A stretch of 64,000 bases of DNA. Source: Leuctra nigra. Taxonomy: Eukaryota; Arthropoda; Insecta; Plecoptera; Leuctridae. Shown piece by piece: positions 12,367 to 24,112 of the stretch. Under the pieces are notes generated by a model. The model saw nothing but the letters and a program-made list of their open reading frames with translations. It was not told the origin of the DNA and did not search any database. Location of the stretch: positions 15,246,309 through 15,310,308 of the forward strand of contig OW203766.1 in assembly GCA_934045905.1 (NCBI GenBank), given 5' to 3'. The position numbers were made by a program, and so were the translations under genes. Every line of letters starts with the position of its first letter. Position 1 is the first letter of the stretch.

Positions 12367-13718
12367 ATATTTGAAAAAGCTTTTTGTGACCAACTCATAA
12401 ATTTTTTAGAAAATAACACACTTTTGACTAATAGTCAGCATGGATTCCGTAGAGGTAAATCAACGGTTACAGCAATTATGAGTTTTATTAACAATGTTCT
12501 TGTTTCACTTAATAATAAGAAATCGTCTATTGGCATTTTTTATGACTTTTCTAAAGCGTTTGATATGGTCAATCATGCAAAATTATTATATAAGTTACAA
12601 TATTTCGGAATTATTGGCGTTCCAAATAAGTGGATTAAGTCCTATCTTACAGACAGAAAGCAGGTCGTTAGATTAATAAACTCAAGTGGCATTCATTATT
12701 CAGATGAAGTTACTGTAAATATTGGTGTGCCACAAGGGTCAACGATTGCCCCGTTATTATTCATATTATTTACAGATGATTTGCCACATTTCGTTACGAA
12801 TGGTAGTTTGACGTTGTTTGCGGATGATACTACTCATTTTTTAAGTAATGAGATGGAATGTTCGTCCCATGGTAATGCTTCTGTTTCTAGTCGTAATAAT
12901 ACATTAGCGGTGGAACATCTTGCACCCTGGTTGAAAGTAATAACTTGTGTTTAAATATGTCTAAAACGGTTCTATTGGAATTTCAACCTAATAGAAGTAC
13001 CCATGATCTGACTTGTCCTTTGATTTATTTATATAATAAAAGTTTAGTTACAAAGAGTTCTACAAAATATCTGGGTATCACATTGGATAATAAATTGAAT
13101 TGGGAAGAACACATTAAAGATGTTGGGAGTAAAATTGCGTCCGGGTGTTTCCTCATTAAACGAATTTTGAGTATTAGTAATTTCACTACCGCAAAATTAA
13201 TTTATTATTCTTATATTCATTCCAGGCTAACTTATGGAGTTATATTATGGGGACATTCATCTCGTATTAAGAGACTATTCATTCTACAAAAGAGATCTAT
13301 TAGATATTTGGCAGACGCTAAATATGACCCTTGTACAGCAGGTGTGTTTTATAAGGACTCTTGTAGACCATTATTTAAACGGTTTAATATTATGACTCTG
13401 CCTTGTATCTATATTTTTTATGTTATTATGTACGTTATTGAAAATAAGCATTTGACAATTGAGGGCAATGAAGTTCATTCGCATTTTACTAGAAATAATA
13501 AGGACCTAAGAACATCAGTAGTTAATTCAAAATATAATAAACAGTGTCCTTTATCTGTTGGTGCTATGTTTTATAATAAGTTAAGTGTAAATTTAAAGAG
13601 TAAAATTGATTACGATAGGTTACATATTTTTAAATATAATTTAAAAATGTTTCTTATTAAAAATTGTTTTTATTCCACTGATGAGTTTTTGACATTTGAT
13701 CAAAATGATCATATTTAG
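12367..13718 (+). pseudogene. Reverse transcriptase remnant, frameshifted
   Basis: This is the RNA-dependent DNA polymerase of a non-LTR retrotransposon. The first frame (to 12954) holds a palm motif A of the form FYDFSKAFD, then GVPQGS, then the catalytic FADDT. The second frame (12945-13718) continues with the YLGITLD and LTYGVILWG blocks seen after the RT palm in these elements. The frame change lies near 12935, where one base appears to be lost. The open frame starts abruptly after a stop at 12364-12366, so the N-terminal endonuclease is absent. Codon use is very AT-rich. No function is expected beyond being a dead copy. Confidence 0.93.
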
Positions 13719-13890
13719 TGTATAAGGCTTAATATGGTATTTTGTTAAGAATTAATATAACATTATTTGATTTCTTGTGTTCCCTGTTTTTATCGGGTAT
13801 ATGTAAAATATATTGTATCTTTGATGATGTCATATATCATTGTATATGGTCAATTGACAAATAAAGAATCTGAATCTGAATCTGAATCTG
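12367..13890 (+). mobile_element. 5'-truncated non-LTR retrotransposon
   Basis: It contains the reverse-transcriptase C-terminal half and ends in AATAAA followed by GAATCT repeats (from about 13860). A short simple tail is typical of the Jockey/CR1-like non-LTR groups. The endonuclease domain and the start of the RT are missing, as expected after incomplete target-primed reverse transcription. One internal frameshift is present, so the copy is dead. Confidence 0.93.
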
Positions 13891-13895
13891 TTTCT

Positions 13896-15032
13896 GCGAG
13901 AATAAGTTTTATTATCGAACTTTTTTCATTACTTAAAGTGTTCATAGCTCACAACTGAAATAAGCCACGCTCATGTTAAACGTAGAGAGAATTTTATAAT
14001 ATGATGATTGCTTCAGTGGAAATGCGGAAAATACTCTTAATCTGTGTTGTTATATCTAGCAAAAACATGCAAAATTGGTTGTAGCTGGATGCAGAAAGTA
14101 CTGTGTAAAAGCATTTGTAAAAACAAATAAAAACAAGTTGATCAAATATGGGAGTAAGCAAAATCAATTTGAACTAATTTGCATGCAGAAATAAAATCGA
14201 AGTATGTTGTCTTTTCTATTTTTATGCAATGCAATATTATGTGCTTGTTACTTCTGAGCTGTGTAAGGTTGCAATCTATCTTCTGAAATCTGATCTACAG
14301 TCTGTGTTACCTGAACTCCGCGGAAGCTGGAGCTGGATTATTCGGTTACCATTAAGTCCTGTTGGAGACAATGAGAAGATAACAAGAACTCTTGGAACTT
14401 CGACGAATATTCCAGTATTATGTGCGATGAGTTCGCAATTGCGCTGGGAATGGAAACTAGGAAACTAACGAGGAAGATATCCTTGAGTCTTGATGATTTC
14501 AGATATTCCATATGTGGGAGGGAGTGGGGCGGGCGGGCGGGGGGGGGGGGGGGGGGGTACAATTTAAGCATTGGTACAACAAATATACCTACAACACAGT
14601 AATATTTGACCATATGGCTCTTTGGAAAATTGTAAATGGGACAAACTTACTTCACATACTAGCAATAATTAATGCAAGCGGTACCCCAGTTTTATATGAG
14701 TGGCCCAGGAAAAAAATATGAATTTTATAAATGTATTTAAAGCTGTTTACAGTATTTTTGACATGATAATGAATGTAATTACCCGACAATGACTACTTTA
14801 ATTCTTTGCAAAACGCTGATTACAGTACAACATACTGTTATCCCTAATTATCCTCATTTCTTCCATGTATAACGTTGTTTGTATTTGTTTTACATAATAT
14901 TTACACAATTTCCACGTTACATATTAAATAACCTAATTTGATAATTCCTTCCAATCTGGGGCATTTATGAACATGCCTGGAATCAATCACAACTCTGGGC
15001 TCGGGGGGAGAGATGCAGACTATTTTCAACCC
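13896..15032. other. Intergenic DNA with a G homopolymer
   Basis: A run of 19 G occurs at 14539-14557, preceded by GGGC units. Apparent open frames across it are low-complexity artefacts. No gene was recognised. Confidence 0.6.
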
Positions 15033-15040
15033 TCCACGAG

Positions 15041-15465
15041 CAGTGTTGTGATTAGATTATTTTATTTTTTATCTTGATCAAGATAAATATAACATGTAGA
15101 TAATAGATCATTTTTGTTACCAAATACTACTGTTCCCTAATTATTTTCGAGTCCTAAATGCGGAACTCAAGTTTTTAAAAAATGGGGCCGTCAAAACAAG
15201 CCAATGCGACTCTATACGGAGATGATTTTCCTTTTTTTTCAAATCATCGGACATTTTGAGGTTCGTGCATGTTCATAGTTCATACACACAAATACATTTA
15301 TAATTTAAAATTTTATATTTTTTATCTAGATAATTGCCATTAGATAACAATATTTATTATCTAGATATAGATAAAAATAACTAATTATTTAATTATCTAG
15401 ATAAGATAATATATAAAAAATAATTAGGTATCTAGATAATTTTGTCTAGACAAGTCCCAACTCTG
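15041..15465. mobile_element. hAT-type MITE
   Basis: The left end is CAGTGTTGTGATTAG and the right end is the reverse complement of CAGAGTTGGGACTTG, matching the CAG-GTTG style of hAT termini. Flanks are TCCACGAG (15033-15040) and TCCACGGA (15466-15473), an 8-bp target duplication with two differences. The interior is AT-rich with repeated TATCTAGATA. Confidence 0.75.
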
Positions 15466-16017
15466 TCCACGGACATGCCTGAGCCTTGTTTATTTAAAAA
15501 GGAATGTCCAACACGCTGGTGGTAAATTCAACATTATCCCACGATGTTCATCAACTTCGCTCATGTGTGAGATGAGCGAGATGACGTCACAACGGTCCAA
15601 ATGAACCGGAGTTCTCAATCAGTGATTTCCAATGCCGTGGGCGCGCAATGGAGATCGACTTTCCACCAACTGTATAATCTACTGCAGTAGCGATGTAATT
15701 TATTCGTTTCAGAAATGCGATTATTCGACGAGTTCGTGAATATTTTCTGTGATTCCGAGAGAGTCCAAAAAAAGACATTTTGCATTCGAGAGGTGACTTT
15801 TAAATGACCTCAATAAATGACCGGGCTGTCACGTCATGCAGAAGTGCATCAAGGAATTATCGGATTGAAATTCAAGGGAATGTACTAACTACGAAATATA
15901 ATATTTCGTTATTCACAGGAAAACAAGATGAAGATTTTAATGTCCAAAATTGTCTAATAGGATGAGACAATATGTTGGCAGGTGTTCTATGACGTAATAA
16001 CAGTACTATGACTCATA

Positions 16018-16590
16018 ACTAGGTCTAGGATGTTAGGACATATCCATTTATAATTTTTTGTTCAGACACGTCTTAAGAGGGCTTGGTAGTGAGCGTGGCC
16101 TTGACGAGTTTTTTAATTAATTTTTATCAATATCTTTTTCCAGTGTAATTGTTAACAAAATAGGGCTATGGACGTGAATTCAGAACAGTTCAATAAAAAT
16201 AATTTCATAGTTTGGAATAAGCTATTAGTTTTATTGTGTCCAACAGGTGTTTAGAACCCGAAAATTACAAAATGTTCGGGTTCTAAACACCTGTTGGACA
16301 AAATAAAATTAATAACTTATTCCAAACTATGAAATTATTTTCAGTGAACTGTTCTGAATTCACGTCCATAGCCCTATTTTGTTAACAATTACACTGGAAA
16401 AAGATATTGATAAAAATCGATTAAAAGCTCTTCAAGGTCAAACTCACTACCCAGCCGTCTTAATATGATATATAAAAATATGTTTCATGTGTTCCTGATT
16501 TCAAAAATAAGTGTTTTATTTTACCTGAAAATGCCTTTTTCTATTTTTTCATGAATTCATTCAGTCCTTTTCTTGTTATTTTTATTATTA
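16018..16590. mobile_element. Second copy of the CTAGG-ended MITE, split by a nested insertion
   Basis: GGTCTAGGATGTTAGGACAT through CAGACACGTC matches 10712 onward. Homology resumes after 16463 (ATGTTTCATGTG, GATTTCAAAAATA). The intervening 383 bp is a TTAA-flanked palindromic MITE. The right terminus is unclear. Confidence 0.75.
16077..16459. mobile_element. Palindromic MITE flanked by TTAA
   Basis: Almost the whole 383 bp is one long inverted repeat: TAGTGAGCGTGGCCTTGA at the left pairs with the right end, and the arms meet near 16255 around GAACCCGAAAATTACAAAATG. TTAA is present at 16073-16076 and 16460-16463, the duplication expected of piggyBac-type transposition. Relatives lie at 31729-32100 and 43711-44072. 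No ORF. Confidence 0.9.
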
Positions 16591-17633
16591 TTTATTTTTA
16601 TTTGCTTAGAATAATGCAATTCAGTGGCAAACATACAAATAATCAAATATACAATCTAATACATCAATTACACAATTATATCAATTTTACAATCAAATAG
16701 AGTCGAGTTTTCTTCTCATTACAAATTCAAATTGAGATATTTTCTTCATCTCTTCTAACATGGCATTCGCCAGTTTGATGGACAATATTACTTTATCACC
16801 AATATGGGCAATGACTGATATCTTATGTTCATCAATCTCGTTGACGTCACTACAAATGTATTTGTTATTTTTTGTTGAAGAGACTTGGCTGGTATTTTTA
16901 CACAAAGTGTTTTTTATGGTAACTGATAACATTATCACCCACATCCATATGCTAAAACAATTTCCTTATCCTCAACACAAGAATATCGTTGGACTGCGTA
17001 GGTGCGCCGATAAGTTTAGAAATACTTTTGAGCATGAGTCTGGATAATATCCTGTAGGATTACGGAGAGGTTGTCAACAATTGAACATTGGGCATAGGGA
17101 CATGAAGTGATGTCAAAGAAATCGAACAACAAATAATACTCACATAACATCACAACCGTCATTTCATTTACACACTCATCATTCAGTAATACCTAATTTA
17201 AATAAAAAATAACATCTTCGTAATCTCACTCAAAACATTTTTATTTCGATCCATTCTCATAGAGAATTAAATCACAATTCCAATTCAATTGTTAGCCGCA
17301 TCTTCCTTTATTTCTCACTGCATTGCTGACTGAATGTGTAGATATTCTTAAGTATCTTCCTATAATTGTTGTATAACTAATGTTCCAATGTTCAATTTTA
17401 CTAGCATTTTAGTTATCATTGAGACCCATCCTGGGTGGAAAATTGCCCGCAACAACAATATTTAGTTCATAAGAATATATGGGATGGATGAATATGATAA
17501 ACAATTGCATTATGGTTTAGCAGTACCTTGAGTCGCTTGTTCTTGGAGGAGTATAGGCCACAAAGTATTTACAATAAAATGTTGTAAGTGTATTTTTATC
17601 AAAGCTCTTCAGGAAATTGTCGCAAAAAGCACG
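16591..17633. other. Intergenic DNA with repeat fragments
   Basis: 16877-16923 matches one arm of the inverted module at 5979-7107 (AGAGACTTGGCTGGTATTTT). 17073-17160 is a direct repeat of 23910-23997 (AACAATTGAACATTGGGCAT and following). No gene was recognised. Confidence 0.6.
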
Positions 17634-17635
17634 TA

Positions 17636-17846
17636 CACTTGGCCAAACAAAACTTGAACGTTCAATAAATCTGACAGGCTGATAAATGTAAGATCGCACC
17701 ATCAGAAGTCAGTCTAAGCGATCTAATTGTGTCACTCTAGTAGGTGACCTCACATTTCAATGATATTAACAATCTTTGATTGGTTATGGGACATGACCAG
17801 CAGTCATTCAAATTTGGTCAACGTTCAAGTTTTGTTTGGCCGAGTG
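17636..17846. mobile_element. TA-flanked MITE, 211 bp
   Basis: The terminal inverted repeats are 27 bp with one mismatch: CACTTGGCCAAACAAAACTT at the left, and CACTCGGCC with the same continuation from the right. TA flanks both sides. A truncated relative is at 47520-47712 and a more distant one at 48058-48243. TA duplication suggests a Tc1/mariner-like source. Confidence 0.87.
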
Positions 17847-17942
17847 TACCTACGAAGCTACAAACTTACACAATTACAGATTATTATGCCATCAGCTCGT
17901 TCATACATCTTCGTCAACTATGTTAAATAATTAAATAGTTAT

Positions 17943-18211
17943 ATTTTTTTGTCTGGGGCTTAACGTCGCACTGTTCTGCAGCGAGGCTAATGGCGACGGA
18001 TGAATGATTATGATGATGATTGGGAGATGATGGTGAAGAGTAGGTTAGGATGGAAGGTGGGAAGGAGGCGGTCGTGGCCTATTAGTAGGGTGCCTTCCCA
18101 GCATTTGCCTGTCGACTGAGGGAAAACCACGAAAACACCCCAGTCAGGAAGGACGGCCGCGGGAATCGAACCCGGGCCTCCGGAATACAAGTTAAGAGCG
18201 TTACCATTCAT
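17943..18211 (-). mobile_element. tRNA-derived SINE
   Basis: On the minus strand a B box GGTTCGATTCC lies at 18172-18162 within a tRNA-like arm. It is followed by a core with GGTTTTCCCTCAG and AAATGCTGGGAAGG, and a 3' part ending near CCCCAGACAAAAAAA. The A-box end looks truncated. It lies downstream of the GPCR gene in the same orientation. Confidence 0.85.
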
Positions 18212-18384
18212 AATTATTTATAATTATGTATATTATTATTTATGTTATTTATATTCATAATTATTTCATATAAAATAATTTATACATACATATTATTTGA
18301 TGAAATCAATGTGTCCTAAAAAACATTAACGCAAAATTATTGACCTTTATCTTTCCGAAGAATGAAACTCTGTATGCAGAAACT

Positions 18385-18390
18385 TTTATT
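18385..18390 (-). terminator. Candidate polyadenylation signal of the GPCR gene
   Basis: AATAAA on the minus strand, about 225 bp past the GPCR stop codon. It is the nearest clear hexamer seen; the cleavage site is not defined. Confidence 0.5.
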
Positions 18391-18614
18391 AATAATAATA
18401 AAATACTGTCATCATAAAATCATTGCCATTGGACACAGCATAACAATAAAGTAAAATAAGAATCACAATCTAAAATTACGAACATGAAATGGAAATAACA
18501 TGAAAACAAATCCTATACAATAAAGCAATTGGTAAACACACAAAACACTTTTATATCAAAGAACTGTCAAACTGTCAAATGTCAACTACAATTACAAACC
18601 TCGCCTGAAAATAT

Positions 18615-21600
18615 CTATGAGATCTCCCGACCATTGCGTCCGCCTGCCCCCTCAAGTGGGATGGGATCCGGGGAGGCGATTTGGTTGACCTGGACCACCA
18701 AGTCTTGTCCAGCTCGCTTTCTCAAGAGAACAACAATCCAGTCTCTCCAGCAGCCGCGAGCTTTCTCGTCAAACACTACAAAGAAGAGGAACAACACGAA
18801 CCCTTGCATCGGGTCCGTCATCTTGTACAAGTATTCCAGCCCCGAGACGTGGTCCCCGAGATCGTTGAACATCTCAAACGCAGTCGGAATTCCGAACAAG
18901 AAGAAAAGAAGAACAATCGTTTTGAGTCGCCTCAACAAAAGTTTTCGGTTAGACACATGTCGACGAAGGTCCGCTTTCTCTCCCCAACCGAAACAGGCAC
19001 AAATTCGAGCAACAACCACGCACAGTACAACCATGTTGAGAAGAGTGATGACAGCTCCGGGGATAAAGTAAAGAGCCAAGTGTGTAGCGAGGTTCGGTCC
19101 GCAGAAGTGCTCGGTCGGATTCCAGGCAAGAAGGACGATCAACGGCACAAGAGGAGTGCCCCAAGCAAACAGAGACACTTTCAGCAACAAGTTGGGCACA
19201 TCGGTGAGTCCGACCATCGTCAGAAGTCGCTTCAACTGGAGGACAGACATAACCAGCATCCAGAAGTAGTGAGAGAGACGGGAGTAGTGCACGATCGCGG
19301 TGAATGTAATGAAGGAAGCGTTGCTCTTGCCGGAGACGATGGAGTAGATGTAATGGGTTTCTCGGTAGATCGTAAGAACAAGATAAAACAAAGAAGATGC
19401 TGTTAAATGGAGGAGGATCTTGTTGCTCTTTCTGTTGCGATAAGATCTGAATATAGAAGCAGTCAAAATGATAAATAGAAAACCGAACAAAGACAGTACA
19501 GAACTAATGAGGAAGATGATCTCCTTGATGGTGTACTCTTCTTTCAACTGAAAGTTCTCCTTGTCGGCGATCAAGAACATGACGTATCTGACGTTGGTGC
19601 GAGACTCATAGAAATGTTCCGACAGATTACAGCGACACGTTTCGTATGATCCGTTGTTGACGATCCAGCATCCTGATGTGGACCACGACCTGTTGCTCCA
19701 ATGAGCGCAGCCGCTCTTGAGGTGAACTGAAGACAAGGATGGAGACGGACTCAAGTTAACAGAATTCAGCGGCTGGAACATTACATCTACATACTTCTCT
19801 TGATCATCGTCATCGTTTTCTTCGACCCAGGATTGACGAGGAGTGAAATATAAATCCACCACGCGACTGAAGTAGATCGTGTGGTGATTGTAAACAACCG
19901 TCGGTAAGAGAGACCTGTTGATCGGATAAATCATGACAAAGACGCGGAATTTCATCTTCCTTGTCATCACCATTACAGAGAATTTTGTTTGTCGATAATA
20001 AGATTCGGCATCTAACTGCGTTCGAAAAGCTGGTACATCAAATTCGTGTCTTGAGGGAGGGAATAATCGCACACTAAGCTGATTCTCTAACTCGAATTCC
20101 GCATTGTACAAACAATAGATCTGCATTTCTGAAGTAAGTTCTCTTTGTTCATTCATTCGTTCTTTCAAAACATTGTTTGAGAGTACACTCTTTAGCATGG
20201 ATACCTCATATGGATTCTGCCTCCATGTCCAAGGTTTCTTTCTCATGGCGAAGGGATATTCTTTTCCCAGTCGAAATAATATTACATCAATGCAATCTAA
20301 AATATTTGAAAGTAAATCACTTTGACTGTGAAGGAACGCTTCCTCTAGCTCAAGGATATGATTTAAATGAAAGACTATATCAGTTGCATAATGTATTAAA
20401 ACAGGAGATTCGGTGTAGTACTTGAATATGGAGAACGTTTCCTGTACATATTCAAGATCTGTCAAATCTGACAGGGACGACCCATCATCTTGACGAAATC
20501 TTTCGAGTCTCTTTTGCATCGACTCGTTAATGTACTTGTACTCGAATATGGCGAATTGCCTTCCCAAAGTCAAACCGTCATTTGGCGCCAAGTTGCAGCG
20601 ACAACCGTCAGGCGACAAACTCCAGCATCCTTCATGAATCCAGACATTCTGCTGGAAGTTCCAGGAAGCACAGCCGATCTTTACGTCCTCAAAGCGTTGA
20701 GTCCAAGATCTGAAGTACATGTCAATAGACTGATTCTCTTTCTTGGATATGTTCTGCTCAGGCTCAAGAATTAAGTGTATGATTTGGTTGTTGAAAATAG
20801 TGTTATTGGCCAATATTACTGTTGGTGTTAAAGACAAAGTCATTGGGTAAATCAGGATCGTGGTACGTTGAATAGATTGAAGAATATAATTCGAAACCGT
20901 TAACACGAGGTCCACATCGGCTGAAAGCATTTTCTCAACATTTAAGCTTTCTGGAGTAATTACTGTGGTCTTTTGAGGATCTCTGAAATGTATTATATTT
21001 AACGAGTTGGGGGAAGTGATAGGACCAATGCTTTGAAACGAGAAACCTAGGTAATGATAATTAACTGAGGAATATGTGTTTTCTGAAATAATGTAGGTAC
21101 CACTCATTAGCAACTCCAGATCGTGCACTAAGTGCAAACCAAATGTAGAAGTAGAATTTTGCCATTGATTTATTGTAATATTAGGTTCATTCATATTTAA
21201 ATATCCCAATGCATACCAAAATGGAAACAATGAAGAAGTAATGTCACTGTAATCGTGAAAAAATAAATCGTATAGAGTTATTTTTTCGTCGACAGATAAT
21301 GCTTTGTTGTCGTCATAAAAGCTAAAATGGATGTTATCCACATATTGGTACACAACGAACGCACCTAAGCTGTACTCATCTTCCAGAGAAACTGTCATCT
21401 GGCAACGGCACATGTTCGGTGCGAGGTTGTCAAACTAACACTCATCATCGCTCCAGTTGCCTTTAGCCTGGCTCCAGATCGCACAACCTGTCAACACGTT
21501 GAATTGCCTGGGCGAAGGTTTGTAGTAGAAGTCAATTAAGAAGGTTTTAAGCCCAGTCATATTTTCTCCAGGTGCGTAACCAACTTGACCCACTCGACTG

Positions 21601-23598
21601 TTGAAGGTAAAGTTGCGCAGTGAAGGCTTAGGCCAATGTGACTTGTCCACAGGATAGAGAAGAAAAGTATATTGTGACGCGTATTTCGTTATCGAATCGT
21701 TTATAATAATTCCAAAATCATCGCCAGACTTAAAGAAATGATGAACTGACTTATATTCTATTGATGTATTTACTCGAATCAGTTTGGGATAATAACCATT
21801 GAAGGCAACTGCAACCAAATGGTTCGTTTGATTTTTATCCATGGCCACCGTTATAAACTTAACTAATGCATCATACAAATCATACTGGTATCCTAACACA
21901 CTATCATCGAAACTAACTTCAACATTACCTATTTCATTCGACTTCTTTATGAATTGCTCCAAAATTATCTGAGTTCCGTAGTCATAACGATCCAGAGTTG
22001 CAATTAAACTTGCGCTGTCATGAATAGAATTGTACTCTATTTTAGAAGTGACGATCGGTATATGCTCTATATTTGCGATTTCTATCAATTTTCTATCTGA
22101 ATCTTCGTCATCATCAGAATGATTATCGTAAAAATTGCCCATCGAATGTCTATCTGAATCTTCGCCATAACCAGAATGAGTATCGTAAAAATTCGCTGTC
22201 AGTGTACCAACAATTTTACCTCCATTGTTAAGCTCCGCAGTGAGGTTGCACTTACAAACATCTTCCGAAACGAAGCACAAATCATTTGACCAATTACCCT
22301 CCTTATTACTCCAGTAATAGCACCCCGCAGTGAACCATTCAAGGTCAGTTGTCGGATCGGATGTGATGGATATGACAGCTTTTGTTCCATTCACAGTCTC
22401 ATTCAAATCACGCGGTTTCAACACAAGGTCAATGACTTGAGTCAATGACCACTCCGGGGGAAAAGGCATAGGACGGAAGTATTGGTTCTTCGGGTAGATC
22501 ATGAAGCAATACTTCTCGTAGGCGTCAAGATTATCCAGTTTGAAGAAGAACTCGAACTTATCATTAAATGCCTCATCAGTTTCATGAGCTCTATAAAGTC
22601 TAGGTGTTGTTACAGGATCTAGGCATGTGTGTCTGTCCAAGGATGCTGCCCCGATAGGATTATCCTCTATGTTGAGCGGGATGGTGTTTGTGTAAAGAAC
22701 ATCAGTCTCGCTGTCTGTAAATAAACCTGGCTCACTTGTCGCGCTGGACACTACTGTACGGATGCTCTTGATAATGTCGGATATGTCTGTATTGCTGTTC
22801 ATTACATGAAATGGAAGTTGATAAAGAGTTACTACTGGTTGTAAGGACATGGGAGGAAATTTGTCTTCCGAAGCAATATGATTGATCTTAGCTGCTACTT
22901 CTCTGAAGACTTCTTCTTCGTCTGGATATTCCTGGATTGACCGTTTCACTGCGTGGTTCCTCGCTGAGACATCCGCTGCAGTTGGCTTGTGGAGTGAGAG
23001 AGAGACAGAAGACTCGGTCTGTGCAGCGCTGGGCAGCTGAGTGCAGGGAGGCTCCACGGCATGCTCAAAGACAACTGTCAAGAAAGCAAGGAGGAAGAAC
23101 ACTGGTTACGGATATTATTATGAACAACCATAGCTCTGACAGACGNNNNNNNNNNNNNNNNNNNNNNNNNNNNNNNNNNNNNNNNNNNNNNNNNNNNNNN
23201 NNNNNNNNNNNNNNNNNNNNNNNNNNNNNNNNNNNNNNNNNNNNNNNNNNNNNNNNNNNNNNNNNNNNNNNNNNNNNNNNNNNNNNNNNNNNNNNNNNNN
23301 NNNNNNNNNNNNNNNNNNNNNNNNNNNNNNNNNNNNNNNNNNNNNTTTTTTGTATTGATATTTACAAATTTAAAATTAAAAAAAATACGGAGGCTTCCCT
23401 ATTCAATCAGTGATAAACTGATAAGTTCGTTGGGTTCTATAGGTCCAGACTATTTACGGTGTAGAACATACCTTCATGCTCGTTGTTCTCTGCCGTGTTT
23501 TGTGTGCTGGGAAAGTAAGCCCGTGTGTCTGCACCCACCCACGCACCCACCAGCACCCAGACTGTCACTATCAGCCCCCTCCAAGACTTCATCTTCAT
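18615..23598 (-). CDS. Adhesion-type GPCR with four GPS-like modules, interrupted by one in-frame TAG
   Basis: Predicted structure is complement(join(18615..23074,23472..23598)), 4,587 nt. Exon 1 starts at ATG 23598, encodes a signal peptide (about residues 1-22) and ends at a good donor (GAAG/GTATGT). Exon 2 begins after a pyrimidine tract and ACAG; both sides are phase 1. The ectodomain repeats one unit four times: a hydrophobic IYP-type segment, then Cys/Trp, then CxC, with the Cys/Trp parts at about 293-321, 573-605, 844-869 and 1165-1192. Seven membrane segments follow (about 1224-1481), with the Cys-Gly in extracellular loop 2 typical of class B/adhesion receptors. All four GPS-like motifs lack the His before the cleavage position (N-L or Q-M instead of H-L), so autoproteolysis is doubtful. 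The TAG at codon 589 lies inside the second motif. Ligand unknown. A pseudogene, polymorphism or sequence error are all possible. Confidence 0.9.
21435..21437 (-). other. In-frame TAG inside the GPCR exon
   Basis: On the minus strand the second GPS-like motif reads up to GAG TGT, then TAG, then TTT GAC. It carries on in the same frame for more than 900 codons, and the CxC of the motif lies eight to ten codons past the stop. No short intron removes it: there is no pyrimidine tract before the TAG. The following base is T, a poor readthrough context by known preference. Confidence 0.95.
22092..22205 (-). repeat. 57-bp in-frame tandem duplication in the GPCR ectodomain
   Basis: Two adjacent 19-codon units encode FYD-HS-EDSDR-type acidic sequence (about residues 336-373). 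The units differ at several bases, so it is not an assembly stutter. Confidence 0.85.
23146..23345. other. Assembly gap (200 N)
   Basis: Exactly 200 N, probably a gap of nominal size. By the exon model it lies wholly inside GPCR intron 1, so no coding sequence need be missing, though an extra exon cannot be excluded. Confidence 0.97.
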
Positions 23599-23909
23599 AA
23601 TGCAGAATGCAGGTCTTACGCTGTCCGGAAACTCAACTGGAGTGTTCAAGACACAATCTGTTCCCATGCCACGACTCAAATCTTGCCTATTATTAGAACT
23701 CTAATTAATTCTCCGATAACTGACAACATTATCAAGTTCAGTAGCAAACTTTATCCTTATGCTTTAAGAGATTGAGTCCCCAGTTATTTGCGGATGAAGG
23801 CTAAGTTCTCAATACCACAATACAGTGGTAGGTAATAATTTTATGAACAGAGTCCAGTAGACTCATGAGCAGTTGCGTCGATAAGCTTAGACATAATTTA
23901 CGAAGAGGT

Positions 23910-23997
23910 ACAACAATTGAACATTGGGCATAGAGACATGAAGTGATGTAAAAGAAATCGAAAAACAAATAATACTCACATAACATCACAACCGTCG
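23910..23997. repeat. Dispersed repeat shared with 17073-17160
   Basis: About 88 bp match in the same orientation, ending CATAACATCACAACCGTC in both places. Its class is unknown. Confidence 0.75.
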
Positions 23998-24002
23998 ATC
24001 AA

Positions 24003-24112
24003 ACGAGATCGTTCGAGTGCTCGTATAATCGAACAGCTGCCACGTCAGTGTATTATTTTGTTCGGTCTGACGTCGACTCGAATCCGTATGGAATTTGCTC
24101 GAACGATCTCGT
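24003..24112. repeat. Fold-back with perfect 15-bp arms
   Basis: ACGAGATCGTTCGAG at 24003-24017 is the reverse complement of 24098-24112. The 80-bp interior contains two imperfect GACGTC-like palindromes. Confidence 0.8.

Noticed and set aside
12494..12676. Alternative-frame ORF in the RT region
   Set aside because: The RT motifs are in the other frame.
18529..19406. Plus-strand open frames opposite the GPCR 7TM region
   Set aside because: Antisense shadows of a strongly supported coding exon, with no family resemblance.
23075..23101. Hydrophobic MFFLLAFLTVV-like start for the GPCR exon
   Set aside because: The codon at 23102-23100 is GTG, a stop lies two codons upstream, and these bases form a pyrimidine tract ending in ACAG, so they are intron. 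The signal peptide is in the upstream exon.
22937..23413. Open frame running through the N gap
   Set aside because: Produced by translating N; there is no evidence on either side.
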